From NCBI RefSeq assembly GCF_029589435.1, contig NZ_JARRAG010000001.1:2222808-2286807 (forward strand): a stretch of DNA of 64,000 bases. The letters run 5' to 3'. The stretch's first letter is position 1, and each line of letters begins with the position of its first letter. Both the position numbers and the translations under genes were made by a program. This document shows, piece by piece, positions 17,497 through 25,763 of this stretch. Under the pieces are notes generated by a model. That model saw only the letters and a program-made list of their open reading frames with translations. It did not search any database and was not told where the DNA came from. The stretch is from Paludisphaera mucosa (GTDB taxonomy: Bacteria; Planctomycetota; Planctomycetia; Isosphaerales; Isosphaeraceae).

Positions 17497-18297
17497 TCAG
17501 CGGAAACTTTCGGCCTCGACGGGGAACTCGCCGGACCGGACGTCGGCGATGTAGCGCGCGGTCGCCTGTTGGACGGCCTCGCCGATCTCGGCGTAGCGGC
17601 GGGCGAAGCGGGGCCGGAAGCCCTCGATGAGGCCGAGCATGTCGTGGACGACGAGCACCTGGCCGTCGCAGTCGACGCCGGCGCCGATGCCGATGGTCGG
17701 CACGGGGACCTCGGCGGTGATCGTCGCGGCGATCGCGGCGGGGACGCATTCGAGGACGATGGCGAACGCGCCGGCCTCGACGACCGCCTGGGCGTCGGCC
17801 CGGATCGCGTCGGCCTGGCGCTGGACCTTGTAGCCGCCGAGCTTGCGGACGGACTGGGGCGTCAGGCCGACGTGGGCCATGACGGGGATCTCGGCGTCGA
17901 CGACCGCGCGGATGGCGGCGGCGGTCCGCCGGCCCCCCTCCAGCTTGACGGCCTGGCACCGCGTCTCCTTGAGGATCCGGCCCGCCGAGCGGATGGCCTG
18001 CGACCGCGACGCCTGGTACGAGAGGAACGGCAGGTCGGCGACGACGAACGCCCGCTTCGCGGCCCGCGCGACCATCTCGGCATGGTAGACGATCTGATCG
18101 AGCGTCACCCCCAGGGTGGTCTCACGGCCCTGGACGGCCGTCCCCAGCGAGTCGCCGACGAGCAGGCAGTCGATCCCCGCGGCGTCGAGCCAGCGGGCCG
18201 TCGCGTAGTCGTAGGCGGTGAGGACCGAGATCTTCCGCGATTGCTTCTTCCAGGCGTCGAAATCGAGGATGGTGACGGGACGGTCGTCAATCGCCAT
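17497..18297 (-). CDS. panB: 3-methyl-2-oxobutanoate hydroxymethyltransferase
   Basis: First enzyme of pantothenate synthesis: transfers a hydroxymethyl group from methylene-tetrahydrofolate to ketoisovalerate, giving ketopantoate. The 266-residue TIM barrel carries the metal-site motifs VGDSLG, ADLPF and KLEGG, then HVGLTPQS, the catalytic Glu in LECVP and the GIGAG loop. Its ATG lies inside the 3' end of the GT39 gene (11-base overlap), so it is probably translated from that transcript. panC/panD are not in the window. Confidence 0.96.
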   Translation of the reverse strand: MAIDDRPVTILDFDAWKKQSRKISVLTAYDYATARWLDAAGIDCLLVGDSLGTAVQGRETTLGVTLDQIVYHAEMVARAAKRAFVVADLPFLSYQASRSQAIRSAGRILKETRCQAVKLEGGRRTAAAIRAVVDAEIPVMAHVGLTPQSVRKLGGYKVQRQADAIRADAQAVVEAGAFAIVLECVPAAIAATITAEVPVPTIGIGAGVDCDGQVLVVHDMLGLIEGFRPRFARRYAEIGEAVQQATARYIADVRSGEFPVEAESFR

Positions 18298-19714
18298 GGC
18301 CGGAGGGCTCGCTGGGGGGGAGTTCGGCCAGGATGAGGTCGGGCCGATCGATCAGCACTTTGTAACGCCGCCGGATCCCGTCGTGCAAGTCCACTCGCAG
18401 GACGTCCTCGGGCCCGGAGCCCAGGTCGGCGAACCAGCGGGCCCCCTTCGTCCGATAGAATTCGACCAGCTCGATCGGGGCCAGGCCCCGGTTGATCGGC
18501 CCCCATTCCGAGGCCGCGCGGCTCGCCGCCGCGAGCGTGTACTCCAGCCGGCAGCCGCGGCGGTCGGCGCGGTACAGGAGCGCCTCGGGGGCGACGACGA
18601 GGTCTCCCGGCTTCGTCTCCTCGGACACCCCGCGCGCGGCCTCGGCGAGCCCGGCCCATTCGTCCGGGGTGTTCCAGGTCGAATCGGCGACGTACAGCGC
18701 GAGCGCGGCGAACACCGCCGCCGCGGCCAGGGCGACGGTCGGCCGCCAGGCGTCGATCCGGGCCCAGGCGAGTCCGAGACCGGCCGCCGCGACGGGGGCC
18801 ATGCAGAGCCAGTAATATTCGTGATGGAGCTTGGCCGCGAGCAGCGCCATCGTCGCCGACGCCAGGCCGGCCCACGTCCACCAGACGAGGGCCCCGCGGT
18901 CCTTCCCGGCGCACGACCAGAGGCCCCAGAGCGCCCCCGCGAACCCCAGCGGGGTGAAGGCCCGGACGACCAGGAAACGGCCGACGAGCCGCCAGGTCTC
19001 GCCCGAGGCGAGCGCCTCCAGGCCGATCAGGTCCATCCAGATGGCCTGATTCTCGGCCGCCGCACGCGAGCCCGAGGACTGCGTCAGCCAGCCTGCCCAG
19101 GCGTACCAGGCGATCGCCGGCGCGAGGGGCGAGGCGCAGAGCGCGATGGTCTTCCAGGTCCGCCTCGGGAAGATCGCCAGGAAGGCCACGGCCAAGACAT
19201 AGGCGGCGGTCGCCTTCGCCGCCAGGCCGACCGCCAGCAGCAGCCAGCCCGCCGCCAGCCACCGACGGCCCCCGCCCCGCGCCACGGCGAGGTCCCAGCA
19301 GGCCAGGCCCGCGGCGCAGGCGCCGATCATCAGGGCGTCGGGCTGGAAGGCGCGGCCGTAGCGGATGGTGATCGGCAGCATCGAGAACGCCGTCGCCGCA
19401 GCCAGCGCCGGGCCCTCGCCCCATCGCCGCTTCATCAACGCGTACACGCCCCAGGCCGCCAGCGCCGCCGCCGCCGCCGAGGTCAGCCGCCCGCAGGCGT
19501 CGAGCGACAGTCCGGTGGTCCGCCGCAGGGCGACCGCCAGCTCCTGATAGATCGGCGGCTCGACGAGGAAGTAGTTCGGGAACGGCCCCGTGTCGAGCTG
19601 GGGGCGCAGGAAGCCCGACCCGCGTTCGAGGTTGCGTGCGACCATCGCCGTGGGCGTCTGGCGGCCCACGAAATTCTCGACGATCGGCTGGTCGGGGTGG
19701 AGCGAGCGGAGCAC
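18287..19714 (-). CDS. GT39/ArnT-like membrane glycosyltransferase, 5' end uncertain
   Basis: Polytopic protein with about ten membrane segments and a soluble C-terminal domain of ~110 residues. The N-terminal loop and the FQPDALMIG region match dolichol-phosphate-mannose-type (GT39/ArnT) transferases, which move sugars from lipid-phosphate carriers at the periplasmic face. The GTG at 19714 falls within the first membrane helix: the same frame continues upstream as AARLALALLAGL to about 19834 with no ATG, GTG or TTG. An ATG at 19836 would supply the start if the G5 run at 19820-19830 held one more G. Either a non-canonical start, a frameshift or a sequence error is present. Confidence 0.8.
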   Translation of the reverse strand: MLRSLHPDQPIVENFVGRQTPTAMVARNLERGSGFLRPQLDTGPFPNYFLVEPPIYQELAVALRRTTGLSLDACGRLTSAAAAALAAWGVYALMKRRWGEGPALAAATAFSMLPITIRYGRAFQPDALMIGACAAGLACWDLAVARGGGRRWLAAGWLLLAVGLAAKATAAYVLAVAFLAIFPRRTWKTIALCASPLAPAIAWYAWAGWLTQSSGSRAAAENQAIWMDLIGLEALASGETWRLVGRFLVVRAFTPLGFAGALWGLWSCAGKDRGALVWWTWAGLASATMALLAAKLHHEYYWLCMAPVAAAGLGLAWARIDAWRPTVALAAAAVFAALALYVADSTWNTPDEWAGLAEAARGVSEETKPGDLVVAPEALLYRADRRGCRLEYTLAAASRAASEWGPINRGLAPIELVEFYRTKGARWFADLGSGPEDVLRVDLHDGIRRRYKVLIDRPDLILAELPPSEPSGHGD

Positions 19715-19995
19715 CAGCCCGGCGAGCAGCGCCAGGGCGAGCCGCGCCGCCTCGGCGCGGTGCGTCGCGGGCTCGGGCCGTTCCCCGGGGATCGTCGGCG
19801 GCGGCTTGGCGATCGTCGGGCCCCCTCTCGTGTCATGAAAACGGGTTCATTCTCGGAACGCGGCCTGAAACCGGTTGCGTCGGCGACATCAGCGTGTCAG
19901 GATACGACCAATCCCATCTCGCTTCCGCCGCCGAATTCGCGGGTCCATCACGTCCCCGCGTGCGGCATCGTGCCCAACCACGTCAGGAGGTCGCC

Positions 19996-20430
19996 ATGCT
20001 CGTGAGCGAAGTGCTCGACCGGAAAGGCCGTCGGGTGGTGACGATCGATTCCGAGGCCAGCGTCCAGGATGCCGTCGCGCGATTGGTCCAGAACGACGTC
20101 GGCTCGCTGCCGGTGGTCGACGGCGAAGGCCGGCTCGTCGGCGTCGTCTCGGAGCGCGACGTCCTGCGGCTGATGCACCACAAGGGCGACGGCTTCGGCC
20201 GGCTCCGCGTGGCGTCGGTCATGACCTGCAACCCGGTCACCTGCCGGGTCGACGACTCGGTCGACGACGTCATGGGCCTGATGAGCGAGCGGCGGATCGC
20301 CAAGGTCCCGATCGTCGAGGACGAGATCCTCGTCGGCGTCGTCTCGGTCGGCGACGTCGTCAAGGTCATGTACGAGAAGGTCACGACGGAGAACCACCAT
20401 CTCATGTCCTACATCCACGGGGATCGCTGA
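19996..20430 (+). CDS. Tandem CBS-domain protein
   Basis: A 144-residue protein made of a single CBS pair. Each repeat ends in the characteristic VGVVSxxDV (VGVVSERDVLRLM and VGVVSVGDVVKVM). Such pairs bind adenosine nucleotides and act as energy sensors, on their own or bound to a partner. AGGAGG is 5 bases before the ATG, one of the best ribosome sites in the window. It is transcribed away from the GT39 gene and converges on malQ; the partner is unknown. Confidence 0.9.
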   Translation: MLVSEVLDRKGRRVVTIDSEASVQDAVARLVQNDVGSLPVVDGEGRLVGVVSERDVLRLMHHKGDGFGRLRVASVMTCNPVTCRVDDSVDDVMGLMSERRIAKVPIVEDEILVGVVSVGDVVKVMYEKVTTENHHLMSYIHGDR

Positions 20431-20438
20431 AGGGGCCC

Positions 20439-22055
20439 TCACGAGCGCGCGGGGCCCGCTCCGTCGTCCGACCCGGCCCCCGTCGCCTTGGCCGCGGGGG
20501 GCGGGGCCGGCCCCTTGCGATGCAGGTCGTGCGAGGCGGGGAGCTCTCCGTTCCAGCGGCCGTAGAGCGCGGTGAGGTCGGCGAGGCGGCCGACCTCGGC
20601 GGGGGTGGGACGGCCCGGGGTCATCCGCCATCCCCAGTTCCCCACGCCCTTTCCCGGGACGTTCATCCGGGCCCCGCTGTCCAGCCCGAGGACGTCCTGC
20701 ATCGGCGCGACGGCGATCTGGGCCACCGACGAGAGGGCCAGCCGGATCAGGTCCCAGCCGAATTCCTTGCCGTCCGTCCCCACGAATCGGAGCGCGAACC
20801 GCCGCTCCTCCTCGATCTCTTCGAGCGACTGGGTGGTCTCGACGTGCTGGTTCGTGAGCCAGCCGTAGCTGGTGTCGTTGTCGTGCGTCCCGGTGTAGAC
20901 GATGCTGTTGGGGACGTGCTTGAACGGCAGGTGCTTCTCGGCCTCGGGGTCGGCGGCGAAGCCGAACTGGAGCACCCGCATCCCCGGCAGGTGGAACTCG
21001 TCGCGCAGGGCCTCGACCGGCGGCGTGATCACGCCCAGGTCCTCGGCGATGAACGGCAGGTCGGGGAACTTCTCCTTGAGCGCGTGGAAGAGCGCGGGGC
21101 CGGGTCCCGGGACCCAGCGGCCGTTGACGGCGGTCTCGGCCCCGCCGGGGACCTCCCAGTAGGCTTCGAAGCCCCGGAAATGGTCGATCCGGATCAGGTC
21201 CACCTGCTTCAACAGGGCCCCGATCCGCTGCGCCCACCAGGCGTAGCCCTCGGCGGCGTGGGCGTCCCAGTCGTAGAGCGGGTTGCCCCAGAGTTGGCCG
21301 GTCTCGGCGAAGTAGTCGGGAGGCACGCCGGCGACGAACGACGGCCGGCCCTCGGCGTCGAGGAAGAAGAGGTCCGGCCGCGACCAGACGTCGGCGCTGT
21401 CGTGGGCGACGAAGATCGGGATGTCGCCGATCAGCTTGACGTCGTGCTTCCGGCAGGTCGCCCGCAGGGCCTTCCACTGCTCGTAGAAGGCGAACTGGAC
21501 GAACTCGTGGAAGAGGACGGCCTCGGCCGAGTCGCGCGCGAAGGCCTCCAGGGCCGCGGGCTGGCGCGAGACCAGCTCCGGCTCCCAGGTGAACCACGCG
21601 CTGCCGTTGCGGACCTCCTTGATCGCCATGAACAGGGCGTAGTCCTGCAGCCAGTGCTTCTCCTCGGCGACGAAGCGGTGGAAATCGGCGTCGGACTGCT
21701 TGAAGCGGCCGAACGCCTTCGAGAGCAGCGCGTTCTTGACCCCGATGACCTCCAGGAAGTCGACCTCGTCGGTCGCCGCGGCCGGCTCGGGGAGGTCCTT
21801 CTCGTCGAGCCAGCCTCGCTCGACGAGCCCTTCGGGGCTGATCAGCAGCGGATTGCCCGCGAACGAGGAGTGCGACTGATAGGGGGAGTTGCCGGCGCCC
21901 GTCGGCCCCAGGGGCAACGTCTGCCACCAACGCTGGCCGGCCTCGGCCAGCATCCCGACGAACTTGTGGGCCTCGGGACCGATGTCGCCCACGCCGAACC
22001 GCCCCGGCAGCGATGTCGGGTGCATGAGGATGCCGCTGGACCTGGGATATCGCAT
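20439..22055 (-). CDS. malQ: 4-alpha-glucanotransferase (amylomaltase, GH77)
   Basis: Cytosolic enzyme that transfers alpha-1,4-glucan segments, used in maltodextrin and glycogen turnover. The GH77 catalytic triad can be placed: nucleophile Asp291 in RIDHFRGF, acid/base Glu338 in FIAEDLG and Asp392 in THDND. The N-terminal SSGILMHPTSLPG is the family hallmark. The protein has 538 residues with a ~30-residue Pro/Ala tail beyond the fold. Its 3' end is 8 bases from the CBS gene's end (convergent). No other glycogen gene is in the window. Confidence 0.95.
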   Translation of the reverse strand: MRYPRSSGILMHPTSLPGRFGVGDIGPEAHKFVGMLAEAGQRWWQTLPLGPTGAGNSPYQSHSSFAGNPLLISPEGLVERGWLDEKDLPEPAAATDEVDFLEVIGVKNALLSKAFGRFKQSDADFHRFVAEEKHWLQDYALFMAIKEVRNGSAWFTWEPELVSRQPAALEAFARDSAEAVLFHEFVQFAFYEQWKALRATCRKHDVKLIGDIPIFVAHDSADVWSRPDLFFLDAEGRPSFVAGVPPDYFAETGQLWGNPLYDWDAHAAEGYAWWAQRIGALLKQVDLIRIDHFRGFEAYWEVPGGAETAVNGRWVPGPGPALFHALKEKFPDLPFIAEDLGVITPPVEALRDEFHLPGMRVLQFGFAADPEAEKHLPFKHVPNSIVYTGTHDNDTSYGWLTNQHVETTQSLEEIEEERRFALRFVGTDGKEFGWDLIRLALSSVAQIAVAPMQDVLGLDSGARMNVPGKGVGNWGWRMTPGRPTPAEVGRLADLTALYGRWNGELPASHDLHRKGPAPPPAAKATGAGSDDGAGPARS

Positions 22056-22129
22056 TCTCGCCTCGTGAGGATCCTCGTCTCGACCGCCGGGCCCGATCGA
22101 CCCGCTTCCGGAGCCGCGAAATTCGGGGC

Positions 22130-22936
22130 TCAGCGGCTCGCTTGCAGGAACCGTTCCAGCGCGTCGCGGAAATCGACCTTGTTCTCGATATGCGGCATAT
22201 GCCCCACGCCCGGCAGGACTTCCAGCCGGGAGCCCGGGATTCGATCGGCCAGGTCCCGGGCGATGGGGGGCGGATTGACCAGGTCGAGCTCGCCGACCAG
22301 GACCAGGCTGGGGACGTCGAGCCGGCCCAGTCGGTCGCGGGCGTCGTGCTCGGCCGCGGCGCGGGCCTGCCGCGTGAACGCCGCGACGTCCTGGGGCCAC
22401 GGGTTGCGCTCGGCGAACCGGACGAGGCCCTGGATCAGCTCGGGATGGTCGTAGAAGGCCGGCGCCACCAGCCAGGGGAGCGTCCCGTTGGAGAACCGGA
22501 CGAGGTCGGCCCCGGCCAGCTCCCGGAGCTGGATCCAGGACTCGATCACCCCCTTCCGCCAGGCGTTCGCCCCGGCGTGGGTGGACGCGAGGGTCAGCGA
22601 GTCGACCCGCCCCGGGTGGCGGATGGCCAGCTCCTGGGCGACCAGGCCGCCGAGGGAGTGGCCCACGACGTGCGCGGTGGCGATCCCCAGGGCCGCCAGC
22701 CACGAGGCGACGTCGTCGGCCATCTCGGCCGTGTCGTAGGGGGCCCGGGCCCGCCAGCTCCGGCCGGCGTCGCGGGAGTCGAGGGCGAGGGTCCGCCACT
22801 CGCGGGCGAAATGCCGCTGCGCCAGGCTGAACGCCCGGTGGTCGCCCCCCAGTCCGCTCAGGAAGACCAGGACGTCGCCGGCCTCGCCCGCCTCCTCGTA
22901 GTAGAACTCGCGATCGTTCAGGGCGATGGTCGGCAT
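22130..22936 (-). CDS. Alpha/beta hydrolase
   Basis: A 268-residue single-domain alpha/beta hydrolase with nucleophile Ser94 in GHSLGG, the acid in LVGELDLVN and the base in GVGHMPH. It resembles 3-oxoadipate enol-lactonase-type and lipase-like hydrolases, but no pathway genes accompany it, so the substrate cannot be given. The start MPTIAL is chosen; an upstream ATG at 23029 would add 31 Arg-rich residues. It precedes malQ by 74 bases on the same strand. Confidence 0.85.
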   Translation of the reverse strand: MPTIALNDREFYYEEAGEAGDVLVFLSGLGGDHRAFSLAQRHFAREWRTLALDSRDAGRSWRARAPYDTAEMADDVASWLAALGIATAHVVGHSLGGLVAQELAIRHPGRVDSLTLASTHAGANAWRKGVIESWIQLRELAGADLVRFSNGTLPWLVAPAFYDHPELIQGLVRFAERNPWPQDVAAFTRQARAAAEHDARDRLGRLDVPSLVLVGELDLVNPPPIARDLADRIPGSRLEVLPGVGHMPHIENKVDFRDALERFLQASR

Positions 22937-23083
22937 CGTCGATCCGTAGGTCCCGCGGTCCCTTCCGCGAGCCGCCGCTCGCGAGCGTCGCCAATAGCGT
23001 ATGCCGAACGGGCCGGCGATTAAAGCCATCCGGCCGGAGTTCCCGCGAATCGCCGCGATCGGGCCGGGATTTCCCCCGAACCC

Positions 23084-23111
23084 TTGACGAGCGGCGGTCG
23101 TCGACTAAGAT
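23084..23111 (+). promoter_or_regulatory. Promoter of tRNA-Glu
   Basis: TTGACG (23084-23089), a 16-base spacer and TAAGAT (23106-23111), 16 bases before the mature tRNA. It is the best -35 match in the window, and the short distance fits a tRNA promoter. Confidence 0.65.
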
Positions 23112-23127
23112 AGGTGACGTCTCCGCC

Positions 23128-23200
23128 GCCCCCATCGTCTAGCGGCCTAGGATACTTGGTTCTCAGCCAAGGGACCGGGGTTCGAGTCCCCGTGGGGGTA
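23128..23200 (+). tRNA. tRNA-Glu (anticodon CTC)
   Basis: A 73-base cloverleaf: acceptor GCCCCCA/TGGGGGT (one G-T pair at the end), a D arm around CTAGCGGCCTAG, anticodon stem CTTGG/CCAAG with loop TTCTCAG (anticodon CTC), and T arm GGGGTTCGAGTCCCC. The discriminator is A and the CCA end is not encoded (CTG follows), so it must be added by nucleotidyltransferase. Confidence 0.96.
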
Positions 23201-23218
23201 CTGACCAAAGCCACCAAT

Positions 23219-23246
23219 CGACGCCCATCGCGGCGTCGTTTCTTTT
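23219..23246 (+). terminator. Intrinsic terminator of tRNA-Glu
   Basis: A 7-bp stem CGACGCC/GGCGTCG with a 6-base loop followed by TTTCTTTT, 19 bases after the tRNA end. Confidence 0.8.
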
Positions 23247-23423
23247 GCGCCGGCTTGTCGATCGGCCGGCGCACGGCGAGAATAGGGCCTCTCTCCCTGC
23301 GGGTGCGACGCCAGTGATCCGACGACGAGTCTCGTCTCCAAGGCGACTGCGTCGTCGCGGGCCGTTCGAAGTCTTGAACGAGCCGATCCCGGCCGAGCCG
23401 AGGCAGCGCAAACGAGGCTCGCC

Positions 23424-24920
23424 ATGAACGACGACCTGACGCGCGCGATCCAGTCCCTGGCGGACCGGCTCGTGGACCAGGCGGGACGCGACGACGCAGT
23501 CCGCGCCGACGTCCGCGCCCTGGCCACGGCGATCCTGGAGGCGACCGAGCGGCCTCCGGCGACGCCCGCCGTCGCGACGGCGGCCCCCGAGCCTCCCGCG
23601 GCCCCCGTCCCGCTCATCGAGCTGACGCTCGGTCGCACGCCTCCGCCCCCGGCCCGGCTGGATCCCGTCGTCTCGCTCGCGGCCGATCGCGGGACGGCCG
23701 ACGAAGACCTGCCGGGGGTCGAGGCCCGCTGCCGCCTGAAGGCCGACGGCCTGCGCTGGGCCGCCTCGCGTCGCCGCCTCATGGACGGGGGGGCCGACTT
23801 CGCCCTCGAGATCGCGCCCAGCGACCGGGAGATCCTCGATCGCGCCCGCGGCCTCGCCTGCTTCCTCTGGATGAACACGCCCGATTTCGAGGTCCCGGCC
23901 GACCCTTCGTCCTTGACGGTGGCCGCCGGCTGCTTCGAAGCGGTCGCGGACGCCGTCTCGCTGGTGCGCGGCCTGCTGGCCGACGAGTCGAACCGGAGGT
24001 ATTTCGAGCCCGCGCTCAACCTTCTGGCCGAGGCCCAATCGGCGCTCCGGGTCGTCATCGATCGGATCGACGGCCGCAAGGATCCCGACCAGTACGCGAC
24101 CTACGACTGGCTCCGCGGCGTGGCGGCGCGCGAGCAGATTTACATCCAGCGGTACATGCGGATCGACGATCCCGCCGTCCCGGCGAGCCATTCTGGGATC
24201 CGGGCCCGCATCCAGAAACTCGACGCCGGCTGCCAGGACGTTCGCCGACAGGCCAAGAAGCGGAACTCGCTCCTGAGCCGCCTCCGTTACCACGCCCGCC
24301 GGGTCGAGTCGGAACTCGGCGACGAATACGACTGGGGCAAGATCTTCGCCACGCTCGACGACTTGGTCGACGAGGGCGAGCCCCCCAGCCGCGTGGAGAT
24401 CCGCGAGGCCCTCCTGCCCATCCTCGAGCGGATGCCGGACGTGGACGAGCCGCCTCGCGGCCTCCAGATGGCCCTCCGCGAGGTCGACCGCTACCTGGCC
24501 GCGCGACGGCCCGCGACCCAGGAGCCCGAGGCCCCGGAGCCCCCCACGGCCGAGGTCGTCGCGGCCGCCCGCCTGCTCGCCGGCAAGGCCGTCGTCCTGA
24601 TCGGCGGGGCCCGCCGGCCCGACGCCCACGACGCCCTGAGGTCGGCCCTGGGGCTCCAGGAGCTGATCTGGATCGAGACCCGCGAACACGAGTCGATCGA
24701 GCGGTTCGAGCATTCGGTCGCCCGCCCCGACGTCGCCCTGGTCATCCTGGCGATCCGCTGGTCGAGCCACGCCTTCGGCGAGGTTAAGACGTTCTGCGAC
24801 CGCTACGGCAAGCCCCTCCTCCGCCTGCCGGGCGGGTACAACCCCAACCAGGTCGCCAAGCAGGTCCTCGACCAGTGCAGCGGCCGGCTCGGCGACGGCC
24901 GCGACGGCGCGGAGGCTTGA
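23424..24920 (+). CDS. DUF2325-like protein with long helical N-terminal region
   Basis: A 498-residue soluble protein. The last ~100 residues match DUF2325: VVLIGGARRPDAH at about 390, a central AxxDVALVILAIRWSSHA-like strand, and KPLLRLPGGYNPNQVAKQV at the end. Before this come a Pro/Ala linker (about 45-65) and a long charged helical region. DUF2325 proteins are poorly characterised; short ones occur in stress and toxin-linked loci. No functional partner is adjacent, and it stands alone between a tRNA terminator and rsfS. Confidence 0.75.
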   Translation: MNDDLTRAIQSLADRLVDQAGRDDAVRADVRALATAILEATERPPATPAVATAAPEPPAAPVPLIELTLGRTPPPPARLDPVVSLAADRGTADEDLPGVEARCRLKADGLRWAASRRRLMDGGADFALEIAPSDREILDRARGLACFLWMNTPDFEVPADPSSLTVAAGCFEAVADAVSLVRGLLADESNRRYFEPALNLLAEAQSALRVVIDRIDGRKDPDQYATYDWLRGVAAREQIYIQRYMRIDDPAVPASHSGIRARIQKLDAGCQDVRRQAKKRNSLLSRLRYHARRVESELGDEYDWGKIFATLDDLVDEGEPPSRVEIREALLPILERMPDVDEPPRGLQMALREVDRYLAARRPATQEPEAPEPPTAEVVAAARLLAGKAVVLIGGARRPDAHDALRSALGLQELIWIETREHESIERFEHSVARPDVALVILAIRWSSHAFGEVKTFCDRYGKPLLRLPGGYNPNQVAKQVLDQCSGRLGDGRDGAEA

Positions 24921-25115
24921 TCCGCTCCCGGTGGTCAGCCGGGGGTGGTTTCGATTAAGCTGGACGGGCGGCGCGGGGATCGAAGGAGCCGAGAACCCGG
25001 GACGCGGCCGCGGCGTCCGTCATGGGGGCCTCGCGGCTCCACCGCCCGCGTCGCGTTCGACGCCACCCGCGGATCGCCGGCGGAAGCCCGGCCCCGCCCT
25101 CTTCAGGAAGCCGGA

Positions 25116-25700
25116 ATGTCTGAGAACGAAACCCCCGAAGCCGAAGTCCCGGTGGCCTCGACGCCGACCGAGCGCACCCGCGCGATCCGGGCGACCCGCT
25201 CGATCCGCGAGGCCCAGGACGCGGCGATCCCCGAGGCCGTCGACCGCCGCAACCCCGACCGCCTGGCGCGGGCGCTCGCGCACGCCCAGCTCTCCGCCCG
25301 GATCGCCGACGACAACCGCTGCAAGGACATCCTGCTCCTGGACCTGCGCAAGGCGACCGCCCTCCTCGACTACTTCGTCATCGCCACCGCCAACTCGCGA
25401 CGCCAGGCCAACGCCGTCGCCGGCGAGATCGACGCCGAGATGAAGAAGCTCGGCGAGCACAAGCTGGGCATGGAGGGCGCCGAAGAGGGCCGCTGGATCC
25501 TGATCGACTACGGCGATTTCGTCGTCCACGTCTTCTCGGGCGACGGCCGGACGTATTATTCCCTCGAAGAGATCTGGGGCGACGCCCCGTCGCTCGCCTG
25601 GCGCGACGCGAACTCCTCCCCCGCACCCGCACCCGCACCCGCCGAGAACGCATCCGAGACGACCCCGGCCGAACCCGAGTCGTCGGATCCGTCCGCCTGA
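25116..25700 (+). CDS. rsfS: Ribosomal silencing factor RsfS
   Basis: Binds uL14 on the large subunit and blocks subunit joining when nutrients are scarce. The RsfS/DUF143 domain spans roughly residues 70-160, with KDILLLDLRK, YFVIATANSRRQ, EGRWILIDYGDFVVHVF and YYSLEEIWGD all recognisable. It has extra length at both ends: a ~55-residue charged N-terminus and an Ala/Pro tail with AP repeats, neither needed for the fold. AGGAAG precedes the ATG. argS follows in the same direction 63 bases on. Confidence 0.93.
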   Translation: MSENETPEAEVPVASTPTERTRAIRATRSIREAQDAAIPEAVDRRNPDRLARALAHAQLSARIADDNRCKDILLLDLRKATALLDYFVIATANSRRQANAVAGEIDAEMKKLGEHKLGMEGAEEGRWILIDYGDFVVHVFSGDGRTYYSLEEIWGDAPSLAWRDANSSPAPAPAPAENASETTPAEPESSDPSA

Positions 25701-25763
25701 CGCCCGCACCCGTACGACCCCGACCCGCCCCCCGATCGCTGGAACTCCTCGCGGATCTCGCCC

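Noticed and set aside
18218-20005. 595-codon plus-strand frame opposite the GT39 gene
   Set aside because: Low-complexity Arg/Gly/Glu translation mirroring a membrane protein gene.
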